A stretch of 38,782 nt of DNA, taken from NCBI GenBank assembly GCA_013140975.1, contig JABFRV010000181.1, forward strand, positions 1 through 38,782, written 5' to 3'. How positions within the stretch are numbered: position 1 is the stretch's first letter; each line of letters starts with the position of its first letter. A program made the translations under genes and the position numbers. The notes under the pieces are model-generated. The model was not told the origin of the DNA. It saw only the letters and a list, made by a program, of their open reading frames with translations, and searched no databases. Origin of the DNA: Saprospiraceae bacterium. Its GTDB lineage: Bacteria; Bacteroidota; Bacteroidia; Chitinophagales; Saprospiraceae. Of this stretch, positions 28,001 to 37,000 are shown in pieces.

Positions 28001-29305
28001 CATAAAGTTTCCTCTACACGCTATTACCGGTGGTTTATGATCTGCAACTTTAATCAACTGATTGCAATCAGTTATTCTACCAGTACACCAGTCATATATT
28101 TTCCAACTTCTAAATATCTTAAATGATGATCCACAAATAGGTATTTTTAGATCTTTATATGTTATAGCAAAATGATCACAATTCACTCCTACTGGAACTC
28201 CTGTACCTTTCCAAATAATTTTACCATGCTCATTTACATAATCATATGGAGATGGATGCCCATTTTCTAAAGAGTTCCATCCCGCAGGATAAGGACCAAA
28301 AGGATACTTGATAGAATCACATTCCAATGGTGGATTATCAGTACCATCATAATTAAGTGGACATCTTAATCTTTCTATGTCACCCTGAAGTATATTGATC
28401 TTTTCGCTACAATTTGTTGAATTTCCTTTACAATCTTTAGCTGTCCAGAATCTCTCAATTGATGCATATGGAAATACATTACATCCATTCTTTTCGTAAA
28501 CATCATAATAGCAAAGTTCAACATCACAACATAAATCAAAATTCTTAACTGTATAACAACCTGCTCTTCCAACGATAGGAAAAACAGATGCATGACGAGG
28601 AATTGGAAAACCAACAGCCTCTGGTCTTATATCAGCATCACAATCCTGGTCAGGAATATCGAAATTACAATCCAATTCAGGAATAAACTTGTCTTCAACA
28701 AATACGTACCCCCAACATCTGATACCAGAACATAAATGAGTAATTGAAACTTTCAACTTCTGTCCCAGGTGATCATGGTTAACTATATTGTCTACTACAA
28801 CATTATTATTGTTGTCTGTGGTTAATATAGTGTATGAGTCTTCTGGATAACTTACTCCTTCTAATACCACTGCCGCCGTAATTTCAGCTGAGCAATTTGC
28901 ATCTAAAGACAGATTTATCAGATCATCACATGCGATAGTAGATGAAGATTCAACTGTTACAGTTCTTGTCAGAATAATAATCCCTGAAGTCGCTGTAATA
29001 GTATATGTCCCTTGAACTGAACCCCAGTTAATAAATACAGAGGTTGAAGTTGTTGTCACAATCGTACCACCACCAGAAAGTGTAAACGTCCACGGACCCG
29101 CAGTATTTACATCATATATAACCATGTTGGCACCTTTGCATACACTAGTATCTGTTGCGATGCGAGCTGTCAGAACTTGTGCATTTAATCCTTGCGTAGC
29201 AAAAAATGTTACTAGCAATGTCAACAAAACGGCTTGACCTAGTTGAGTCAAAGCTGAATGAATTGGATTCATATTTTTTGTATTTGTAATTATTACATTT
29301 CTCAT
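25031..29305 (-). CDS. Giant secreted HYR/dockerin/cohesin-like protein, paralog A (T9SS cargo)
   Basis: This 1424-residue protein is the last of three tandem paralogs. A signal peptide ends near residue 42 (LNAQ); an in-frame ATG at codon 12 would also give a good signal. Then a PKD/Ig-like module (about 50-115), a cysteine-rich region with CWG...VEDK (about 195-210), and several HYR/Ig-like domains with xDxxxPxxxC and DACGNST patterns (about 205-1010). A carboxypeptidase-regulatory-like fold leads into the dockerin-like region 1067-1123, whose second loop (DLNNSKSITSAD) keeps the calcium-site spacing. A linker (1124-1196) is followed by a cohesin-like domain (1197-1337) and T9SS sorting domain (1338-1424, QNTPNPF to RMVITK). 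It has no enzymatic motif. Likely a surface structural or adhesive protein, held by disulfides and calcium. Confidence 0.85.
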   Translation of the reverse strand: MRNVIITNTKNMNPIHSALTQLGQAVLLTLLVTFFATQGLNAQVLTARIATDTSVCKGANMVIYDVNTAGPWTFTLSGGGTIVTTTSTSVFINWGSVQGTYTITATSGIIILTRTVTVESSSTIACDDLINLSLDANCSAEITAAVVLEGVSYPEDSYTILTTDNNNNVVVDNIVNHDHLGQKLKVSITHLCSGIRCWGYVFVEDKFIPELDCNFDIPDQDCDADIRPEAVGFPIPRHASVFPIVGRAGCYTVKNFDLCCDVELCYYDVYEKNGCNVFPYASIERFWTAKDCKGNSTNCSEKINILQGDIERLRCPLNYDGTDNPPLECDSIKYPFGPYPAGWNSLENGHPSPYDYVNEHGKIIWKGTGVPVGVNCDHFAITYKDLKIPICGSSFKIFRSWKIYDWCTGRITDCNQLIKVADHKPPVIACRGNFMVFPTDYYTCTGTAIVSGPEFIDDCSTHTLSVSYKKADPNGNPESGDFRTTGVTTLPSGKVSISGLLQDTSWVRYTVTDACGNSTHCTVEVIIEDNLKPVAVCDESTVVTLGDSGVAIVFAASFDQGSFDNCMIDSIQVRRMTDNCGVVGNTLFGPSVTFCCADVPNNPIQVVLRVKDKKGNSNECMILVTVQDKIAPTISCPPNRTLNCTANIYDLNVTGRPVVSDNCGSPTVTYKDDSTGFKCFTGTITRRWKVEDAGGRFNLCNQTLTIIDNSPLLKSQITFPRDIEVPGCILSDGDPDITGKPTWPAKPCASIIAGYDDEKFYNVENVCIKIIRHWKVIDWCTYEVNNPSTSGLFTGEQIIKIKNTGKPQLLAPTCDTETILSTSSDCSSLVNLVGRASDDCTDSADLKWEFAVDLDNNGSIEVTGKTKNASGNFRAGTHRVRWTVTDACGNSTTCNKMFTVRDGKAPTPFCKPGLITVVMATNGTVTVKAKDYNEKSEDNCTPGSELKFSFSANVNDSTRTFSCADIPNGISRDTTIRVYVTDKFGNQEFCTTKLTLQDNNGNACPNRVGGTIAGLVSANTIEPLKNADIQIMHSQNLLMSMNTPDAGLYSFYDLAEGNDYLVKPIKNDDPLNGLSTADIVVIQKHILGKELFNSPYKYIAADLNNSKSITSADISELRKLILGVKTTMPGTQKSWRFVAMPGAFEDVNNPWLGGWREEINISNLTGVSQANDFYAVKIGDLNSSAKTNLLIATKSRTAGTISLEVDNQEFNTAEKVNVPVYGSWNEGILGFQIAWKVDPSKIEIVDFIPGVLDINQSNFNLQTNIPGIVNLSFSSEKPLLATREPLFYVTVKARYGSFNSAKVFTTSSEFMTSEAYNATLEVMQIDLRSRDSKKSMNAFELFQNTPNPFNDQTIISFRASQESEVILKIQDVSGKVLLSKNINAFSGLNQVIVNQNELQGMQGVYFYTLEADAFIATKRMVITK

Positions 29306-29346
29306 ATTCTAATTTTTATCGGTTTAAAAAAACGAGGAATTTAAGT

Positions 29347-29383
29347 GGCTTTATACCGGAGCTTTTAAGGCTCCGGCTAAGCC
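29347..29383 (-). other. Strong GC-rich hairpin between paralogs A and B
   Basis: Within the 99-bp gap, CCGGAGC (29356-29362) and GCTCCGG (29370-29376) form a 7-bp stem with a 7-nt loop, extended by GGCTT-type outer pairs (29347 onward with 29379-29383). No T tract directly follows on the minus strand; a run of seven T appears about 25 nt later. It could be an attenuator, a partial terminator setting relative output of A, or an mRNA-stabilising end. Confidence 0.5.
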
Positions 29384-29404
29384 TAAATTACCCAAGAACC
29401 GTTT

Positions 29405-32400
29405 TTATCTTATTATTACCATTTTACGTGAAGCAATAAAATTCTTAGCATCAAGTTGATAATAAAGCAATCCTGCTTCATTATTCAACATTTCCAATTC
29501 AATGGAATTCAGTCCTTTCTTACCATCAACTCTTATACTTTGAATTGATTTTCCTGCAAGATCATAGACGGTAATAGATACTTCCTGCTCCGAAGGCAAT
29601 TTGAAGTAAATATTCGTTTTTCCGCTAAATGGATTCGGAACGTTCTGATATAGTTCGTATGAATCACTATAATTCTTGTCATTTGATCTGAACAATAATT
29701 TCAGATCTGCATCAGATTCATTCGTATATATTTCTGCTTGAAGGTTTTTGTTATTTAACATCAATGAAGAAGCATCTACATTTCCATTTTTTATTGCTTC
29801 AACATTTATAGAAAACAATTCTACTCCTTGCTGAACATCAACATATTGATTTGCATCCCATGAAATTCTTAAAACAGATCCATTTGATAAGATTGAATAG
29901 TTAGAAGCGTCAACAAGAAGACTTCCTGATTGAACAGATCTAAACTTTCCTAATGAAGGATCTATATACAATTCCAATTGTAATCCATTACACTGTAAAG
30001 CATTACTAACTATTATTGGAAGATTAAATTCATTTCCAGCTGTTAAAGAAATTTCATCCGTTTCAATTCCTGCAATATTTCTGTTTCTGGATTTTACAGC
30101 ATTGGCATATCCCGTTGCAGCTTCACCCGTTACATCACCTGTCTTAATTGCTACGAAATTATTTCCTGAAGTATTACTTGTAAGATTTGCAATATTTATT
30201 ACTGAAGTAAAATTGAATGCATTTTCTTTTGTAATATTCAATTTAGAATCAACAAAATTCCATGATGGACTTCCAGGGAATTCATCAATTACGCCTAGAA
30301 TTAACTTTCGGATATCCGAAACATCTCTGGATGTAATTCCTCCTGATAGATTCACATCAGCTGCAATCAGGTAATATGGATTTTCGATCATCGTCTTTCC
30401 AAGTATATGTTTCTGAATATTTACAATATCCTTCGTTGATACACCTTCCAAAACATCATCGTTTAGAGAAGGCTTAATCATATAAGGCTGACCTAAAGTA
30501 ATATTTTCAAAAGCATACTTTCCTTCCAGATTTGTCGTCTTCTGATCTAGCATAGCGCCTGTAGTCATAGAATAAAACTGCACCGGCACCTGACTCGCCA
30601 TTTTATTAGCATCAATCTGTGTTACTAATCCTGAAACATTAGCCGTAAGACCTGTTGTATTCGGACATGCATCCTGATTATCTTGTATGATAACTTTTGT
30701 ATGACAAACATCCTGATTTCCACTTGCATCTGTTACATAAATATCAATATCAAATGTGTCTACTCTTCCATTGGCAATGTCAGAACATCTATACGTTTTA
30801 GAACTGTCTGCAACTGAATTCGTAAATGAAAACTTTAAAGCAGATGCCAGCGTACAGTTATCTGTTGACCCAAGATTAAATTCCTTAGCCCAGATTGTAA
30901 CTTCTCTTGAAGTTGGCATGATAACAGTTATAATTCCGGTATTACAATAAGGCGTTGGAGCTTTGCAATCTCTTACTGTTATTCTATAAGTACTTGTTGT
31001 ACTATTTCCGCATTGATCAGTAACCGTAAATTTCACACGATGAACTCCTTGACCTAAACTCTGTGAGAAAGTTCTTCCTGTTCCAGTGACATTTATTGTT
31101 CCATCATCATTAATATCAAGCTCATGTTTCCAAGCTAACAAATCAGCTGGCTCAGTACAATCATCAATTGCTGAAGCTGTTAAAACTGCTGTTACAGAAC
31201 AACCGTCTGTTATACACAATTCTCTATCAGCACTTGAACTCGTTATTGTTGGTTTTTCATTGTTAACCACTTTAATCACTTGAGTGTGATACCAGATTCC
31301 AAACCCTGGCCTTGGATTGTTTATATCCAATAATGGGTTACACCAATCGATTACAGTCCATTTTCTTAAAACTTTAAAACAAACTCCTTCTACATAATTA
31401 AACACAATATCTTCATAGTTGTGAATAATTTGATTGCACTTATCTTGATTTCTTAATATCGGCCTTCCTGTAAGACTAGGATCTGTTGCATTTTTACAAC
31501 CATTTATACTCGTATCACCCGGAAAGTCAATATCCGTTCCTCTAAATGGCATTGTATCGCGTACAGTTATTGTCTGGAAGCAAGAGTCTTTACGACCACC
31601 TGGATCTGTAGCAATAAACCATCTCTTTATTATCCCCACATTACATGAGTTTAAATTATTCTCAACTCTGTTAGAAGGTGTGATTGAACAATTATCAGTA
31701 CCTGTTGAGCTGCCAAATACAGAAAGATTAGAAATATCAGTTTCACAACTTACAATTGTATCTTTTGGACAAGTAATTCTTGGAGGTAATTTATCCTGCA
31801 CCATAACATCCACCATACACTCACTTGAGTTACCGGCTTTGTCTATTACTCTTAATACAACTCGTATAGGACTGTTTGCAATATCTGCACAACAGAATTC
31901 AATATTGCTTGCAAAAATTGTACTATTCGAAACACAAGGTCCTGGATTCATTCTTCTTACTTGAAAAGAACCCATTTCGCAATTATCCAAACTTCTGTCA
32001 TCGAATATCGTAGCCGGTACAACCGCTTTCCCATTCTCAGTTAATGCAACAACTGTTCGTTGCTGACACACTGCTGTTGGCGGTGTTAAATCTTTTACTT
32101 CTATATCGAAAGTACAGTCTGTACAATTTCCACAATCATCACATATTCTATAATAAATCCAGTTACAACCAAAAGGCATGTTCACTACTTGATACTGACC
32201 ATTTGGAAGTTTTACAACATTATTCGTATTCCCTGTAACTCGAGGATCCGGAACACAATTCGTCGGACTTGTTGCAGGTCTGTGTAATACTGTATATGTC
32301 CAGTTGCTGCAATTTTCAATCACATATGGTATCTTATTATCTACAGGTGCTCCAAGAACTAAATTCTGAGGAACAGGTAAAGTATAAGTTCCTGTACAAA

Positions 32401-33886
32401 CGTGAGGACTCGTGCTGATTGTGATTGTAGATGGGCAAATTACAACAGGCCTTACATCATCAACAACTTTTATCTGTTGAATATAATTTATCCTGCTATT
32501 TGGTCTACACCAATCTATAATCAACCATCGTCTTAATAACTTATAAGTTCCATCGCAAACACGTATTGTATCATCTGAAAAATCAAATTGAATATTACTA
32601 CACAACAATCCCTGAGGTCTTCCTGTACCTGTGGATGTAGTATCTGGTAGCCCATTAGGCAATTTAGTCCAGCTACCATTACATCTTAGATAAGGTTGAT
32701 TACCTGGCAGACCGTCGTAATGCGGAGGAAGGGTAAGATCAGCCAAAGTACCTCTAATAATATCTATCGTATCAACACAACAAGTAGTAAATCCACTTGG
32801 ATCTGTAGCACACCATTTTCTATATATGGTGCTTGCATAAATATCAGTGCATGGATAACTCACCACACTATCTCTAAAAGTCAATGTAGCAATACCACAT
32901 GCATCAATACCAGTAACTATATACGGATAAACTGACTGATTTACGAATGCCGGATTTACCGGAAAACCATAAACTGAAGGCCTAAGATCAACATTACATT
33001 TAACCGCTGCTCTAGGTTTGCAGGTTAATAAAGGAGCTGTTTTATCTTCAACTATAACATTTCCCCAACAACTATTTCCACAGACGATATTGGTAACTGT
33101 AACAATTAATTTTTTACCTACAAAAGATTTATTTAAAGGCATGCTAACGGGCTTGCCATTATAAGTTAATTGAACAGTATAAAATCCTAAGTCAAGACAT
33201 TCTGATCCATAATTACCTTCAAGAACCATATCAGCAACCAGGCTTGCCTCACATTGACTATTCACTGAAAGATGAACAGTGTTGTTGCAAGCAATCTGAC
33301 AATTATTCCAGCAATTTGGAATCGTTGCTGTCGCACTAACCGGACCCAAACTTAATGGTACGCTATAATTGGCGGTTGCTGTATTACTTAAAGTACTAAC
33401 ACCCGATGCCCTTGGATTAATCTCTGCAGTAATTTGAACTTGAAATGAATCTCCTGACAAAAGAAGATTGCCCAATGGGGTCCAAACATCAGAATTGGCA
33501 TTACCATCGTATGATAAATTCGGGGTTGGTGGAACTGATATACCTCCTATAACTGAAATAACAGGAGAGCCAACAACTCTTACGAACTTCGTTCCTAAGT
33601 TGGTCGGACTGGCAAAATTTTCAACAAGGCTTACATCAAATATTAATGGGCAAGCCGCGAGGATTGGATTAGATACTGTAATTATATAAGTTGCGTCAAT
33701 ATTGCCAGCAGTACCACTTACTGCAGGCCTAACACCAACTAATTTCTTATCGATTGTCAGACACTGTGCCTCAACGTCGTTGAATGTACCGACTACCGAA
33801 AGAATTACAAGTAACCACCCTGATAGAGTTACTATCCCTTTCAAGAAGTTGGACGTAATCTGTTTTGGGTAAATTAATTTATTCAT
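29405..33886 (-). CDS. Giant secreted HYR/dockerin/cohesin-like protein, paralog B (T9SS cargo)
   Basis: This 1493-residue middle paralog has a signal peptide (hydrophobic segment about residues 15-35, ending VEAQ). Its N-terminal module (about 42-195) differs from A and C: it resembles a DUF11/conserved-repeat beta domain with patterns such as DATYIITVSNP and LSNTATANYSV. From about residue 200 the shared core resumes (CWGNVIVEDKTAP, LRPSVYGFPV, PPHYDGLPGN), continuing with HYR/Ig-like domains rich in cysteine to about 1085. The dockerin-like region is 1142-1198, with calcium loop DVNLSGGITSRD; linker 1199-1271; cohesin-like domain 1272-1408; T9SS sorting domain 1409-1493 (QNVPNPF to KMVIIR). 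No catalytic motif is visible. It is probably cotranscribed with C upstream and A downstream. Confidence 0.85.
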   Translation of the reverse strand: MNKLIYPKQITSNFLKGIVTLSGWLLVILSVVGTFNDVEAQCLTIDKKLVGVRPAVSGTAGNIDATYIITVSNPILAACPLIFDVSLVENFASPTNLGTKFVRVVGSPVISVIGGISVPPTPNLSYDGNANSDVWTPLGNLLLSGDSFQVQITAEINPRASGVSTLSNTATANYSVPLSLGPVSATATIPNCWNNCQIACNNTVHLSVNSQCEASLVADMVLEGNYGSECLDLGFYTVQLTYNGKPVSMPLNKSFVGKKLIVTVTNIVCGNSCWGNVIVEDKTAPLLTCKPRAAVKCNVDLRPSVYGFPVNPAFVNQSVYPYIVTGIDACGIATLTFRDSVVSYPCTDIYASTIYRKWCATDPSGFTTCCVDTIDIIRGTLADLTLPPHYDGLPGNQPYLRCNGSWTKLPNGLPDTTSTGTGRPQGLLCSNIQFDFSDDTIRVCDGTYKLLRRWLIIDWCRPNSRINYIQQIKVVDDVRPVVICPSTITISTSPHVCTGTYTLPVPQNLVLGAPVDNKIPYVIENCSNWTYTVLHRPATSPTNCVPDPRVTGNTNNVVKLPNGQYQVVNMPFGCNWIYYRICDDCGNCTDCTFDIEVKDLTPPTAVCQQRTVVALTENGKAVVPATIFDDRSLDNCEMGSFQVRRMNPGPCVSNSTIFASNIEFCCADIANSPIRVVLRVIDKAGNSSECMVDVMVQDKLPPRITCPKDTIVSCETDISNLSVFGSSTGTDNCSITPSNRVENNLNSCNVGIIKRWFIATDPGGRKDSCFQTITVRDTMPFRGTDIDFPGDTSINGCKNATDPSLTGRPILRNQDKCNQIIHNYEDIVFNYVEGVCFKVLRKWTVIDWCNPLLDINNPRPGFGIWYHTQVIKVVNNEKPTITSSSADRELCITDGCSVTAVLTASAIDDCTEPADLLAWKHELDINDDGTINVTGTGRTFSQSLGQGVHRVKFTVTDQCGNSTTSTYRITVRDCKAPTPYCNTGIITVIMPTSREVTIWAKEFNLGSTDNCTLASALKFSFTNSVADSSKTYRCSDIANGRVDTFDIDIYVTDASGNQDVCHTKVIIQDNQDACPNTTGLTANVSGLVTQIDANKMASQVPVQFYSMTTGAMLDQKTTNLEGKYAFENITLGQPYMIKPSLNDDVLEGVSTKDIVNIQKHILGKTMIENPYYLIAADVNLSGGITSRDVSDIRKLILGVIDEFPGSPSWNFVDSKLNITKENAFNFTSVINIANLTSNTSGNNFVAIKTGDVTGEAATGYANAVKSRNRNIAGIETDEISLTAGNEFNLPIIVSNALQCNGLQLELYIDPSLGKFRSVQSGSLLVDASNYSILSNGSVLRISWDANQYVDVQQGVELFSINVEAIKNGNVDASSLMLNNKNLQAEIYTNESDADLKLLFRSNDKNYSDSYELYQNVPNPFSGKTNIYFKLPSEQEVSITVYDLAGKSIQSIRVDGKKGLNSIELEMLNNEAGLLYYQLDAKNFIASRKMVIIR

Positions 33887-34080
33887 TTTTAAAATAATTT
33901 TAAAGTTTTTAAATTTTAATAGATTTCATTTCTGACAATTTCTGAGATCCCCAAACGGTTGAAGAATTTTCTATTCCTCATTGGATAATGTACGGGGGAT
34001 GAACATTGGGTTTTCAGATACCTTTATCAATTACGAATTGCGGGATTCGAAACTCAAATTGATTCAGGTATTGTCAGATT
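33887..34080. other. Intergenic region between paralogs B and C, with 9-bp inverted ends
   Basis: This 194-bp gap has TCTGACAAT at 33931-33939 and its reverse complement ATTGTCAGA at 34070-34078, 148 bp end to end. A motif TACGGGGGAT (33991-34000) resembles TACGTAGGGGAT at 38466-38477 upstream of paralog C. No gene or clear TAnnTTTG promoter was found. A tiny mobile element or a leader structure is possible, but a chance repeat is not excluded. Confidence 0.35.
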
Positions 34081-37000
34081 TTATTCTATCATGATCATTT
34101 TTCTCGAAGCTCTATTTTTAGAGGTTTCTAAATTGTAGTACAAGATTCCACCGTACTCGAATTCTTTCTTATCAAGCTGGATTGAATTAAATCCGGCTTT
34201 AAAGTTTCGAGAAATTTCTTTCAGCATTCGGCCATTCACATCATAGATTTTCAGGCTCGCGTATTCATCTTTTGGTATTACAAATGAGATGACAGTTGTA
34301 GTGCTAAATGGATTCGGCTGGTTTTGATATAGATAGAATCCATTCACATTCTTTTCTTCGGAATTTCTGAAATTCAACTTCAATGTTGAAGCATCATCAT
34401 TCCCAAAGGATATTTCATTTTCAAATTGATCAACACTTAATGCAAGGCTCTCGTTGATTGAGCCTTTTTTGTTTGCAATAAATTGAATAACAAACAAAGC
34501 TTTGTCAGTAGAAACACCTTTTGCATCATCCCAGCTTAATCTGATAATTCCATTATCAACCAGTGCAAGATTCATATTGCTTTCATTTAATATGCACTCG
34601 CCATTCTGAATAGATTCAAAAGTCATTTGTGTTGCGTCAAATTCTAATTGCATCTGGTAGCCGGTTACCATTACTTTCTCATTAAGATAGAATGGAACAC
34701 TCACCACTTCGTTAGATTCAAATTCAATTACAGGAACATAAAGAGTCTTTGACAATTCAGTTCTTGATTGAACTCCTTGAGCCTGTGAAGTTTTGGCATT
34801 TCCAGATACATCACCAAGCTTTACAGCCACAAGATTGCTATTCCATACATCACTTGTCAATTGCTGAATGCTTACTGATTCTTCCAATGGCCAAGGATTA
34901 CTTACATCTGAAAATTGCTGTGAAGCATTAATGAATCTCCAAGATTTCTTTAAAGGAAACTCTTCCGAAATACCTAAAATCAATTTTCTGATATCAGAAA
35001 TATCTCTTGAAGTTATGCTTCTGCTATCATTCACATCTGCTGCAATGATTCTATATGGATCATTCAAAGAACTAATTCCTAAAATGTGTTTTTGAATTAA
35101 CACAATATCTTGTGTCGATACTCCATTTAAGAAATCACTATTCTTTTCAGCTCTAATGAAATAGTTTTCCGCAAGTGGAATTTCCGGGAAAGCGAATTTA
35201 CCATCTGCCTGAGTCATATGATACTTAGGCATTGAAGGCATATTTCCACTTATAGAAACCATTGCTTCTTCTAATGACTTGTTAAGACCTGTCTGAATCG
35301 TTCCTGCAACCAATGCCGTTGAAGTACCGCCAGTTAGTCTATCTGGACAAGCATTACCTAATCCATCTTGAATTATAATTTTTGTATCACAGTAATTTTG
35401 ATTTCCTGCTTCATCAGTTACATATATTCTTACGTCAAACGTTTTTGATACACCATTTGGAATACTGTCACAAGTATATCTTCTGGATGTTGTATTTACA
35501 TTGGATGTAAATGAATATCTAAGAGCACTTGTTGGCGAGCAATTGTCTGAACTGTTTAAGTTAAGATCAGACGCCCACACATCTACATTACCTGATGATT
35601 GCATGATCACTGTAATAATTCCAGTACGACAGTATGGAGTTGGTGCTTTTTTATCAGAACCTGTAAATGTCTGATTACAAGTACTTGAATTTCCACAACG
35701 ATCTTCAACTGTCCAGGTAATTCTATGAGTGCCTCTTCCAAATACACCACTGGCGTTATTGGAAGTTCCATTTGCATCAATTGAACCGTTGTTATTTAAG
35801 TCTATTTTATAAGACCAAACAAGATCTGTTGTATCAGTACAATCATCTCCTGCAACTCCTATAAGTTCAACAAAACCCGTACAATTGTCATTTAGAATGT
35901 CAAATGTTTTAGAAGCACAAGTACTAGCGGAAATCGATGGACCTTTATTGTTGGCAACTTTAATAACCTGTACATCTGTCCAAATAAAACTAGGATTACA
36001 GTCGTCTGTAATTAACCATCTTCTTAATATTTTATAGCAAGCATTTTCAACCTGATTAAATACCTGATCAGAGTAGTTAGCTGCTAATTTTGTACAATTA
36101 ATACTTGCTGGCCAAGATGGTCTACCAGTAACAGAAGGATCTGTGTTGTTAAGACAACCATTATAAGTAGTATCTCTCGCCGGAACAATGGTCGAGCCAT
36201 TGTATGGTGAAAAATTTACAACAGAAATTGTTTGTCTGCAGGTAATTGTTGGATTAAAATCATCTTTAAAAGTAAAAGTCCTTACAATTGACCCAACACC
36301 ACAAGAATTCACAGATCCAGATACTCTATACGTTGTATCTAAATGACAATCTTCAATTACAAGTCCATCCTTACCCCAGTTTTTAGGCTGTGCCGTAGTA
36401 TTGTTCCCTGCATCGTTGATTATAATATCTCTTCGGTCAGCCTCACTCAATCTGTAATTACCAAAAACTTCTAAGTTGCTGATATCATAAGAACATGAAA
36501 CAGTTACATTAGGCAAGCAATTTACTACAGGCGCAATTTTATCTTGAATATATGCTAAAACCATACACTCATTTATATTGCCTGCTTTATCTTTTACTCT
36601 CATTACAACTGTGATAGGACTTTTAGCCACATCATCACAGCAGAATTCTATGTATTGTGCAAATTCTTTATTCCCTAAACCACCACATACACTTGTATCC
36701 ATTCTTCTAACTAGAATAGAATCTAAAGCACAGTTATCATAAGATCCATCATCAAAAGATTTAGCGTCAACTTTAGCCCAACCTGATGATGTAAGTCCAA
36801 CTACAGTTTCAAGTTGACATACTGGTATTGGTTTCGTTTTTTCTTCAACTAAAACTTCGGTAGCACATTCTGTGGAATTTCCACAAGCATCGGTAACAAC
36901 AAATAAAACCCAGGACAATCCTACCGGAAGATCGAGAATCGTATATGTTACAGGATTTGTATTATTTTTAACAACTCCAACTCTGGTGGCCTCAAGTGAA

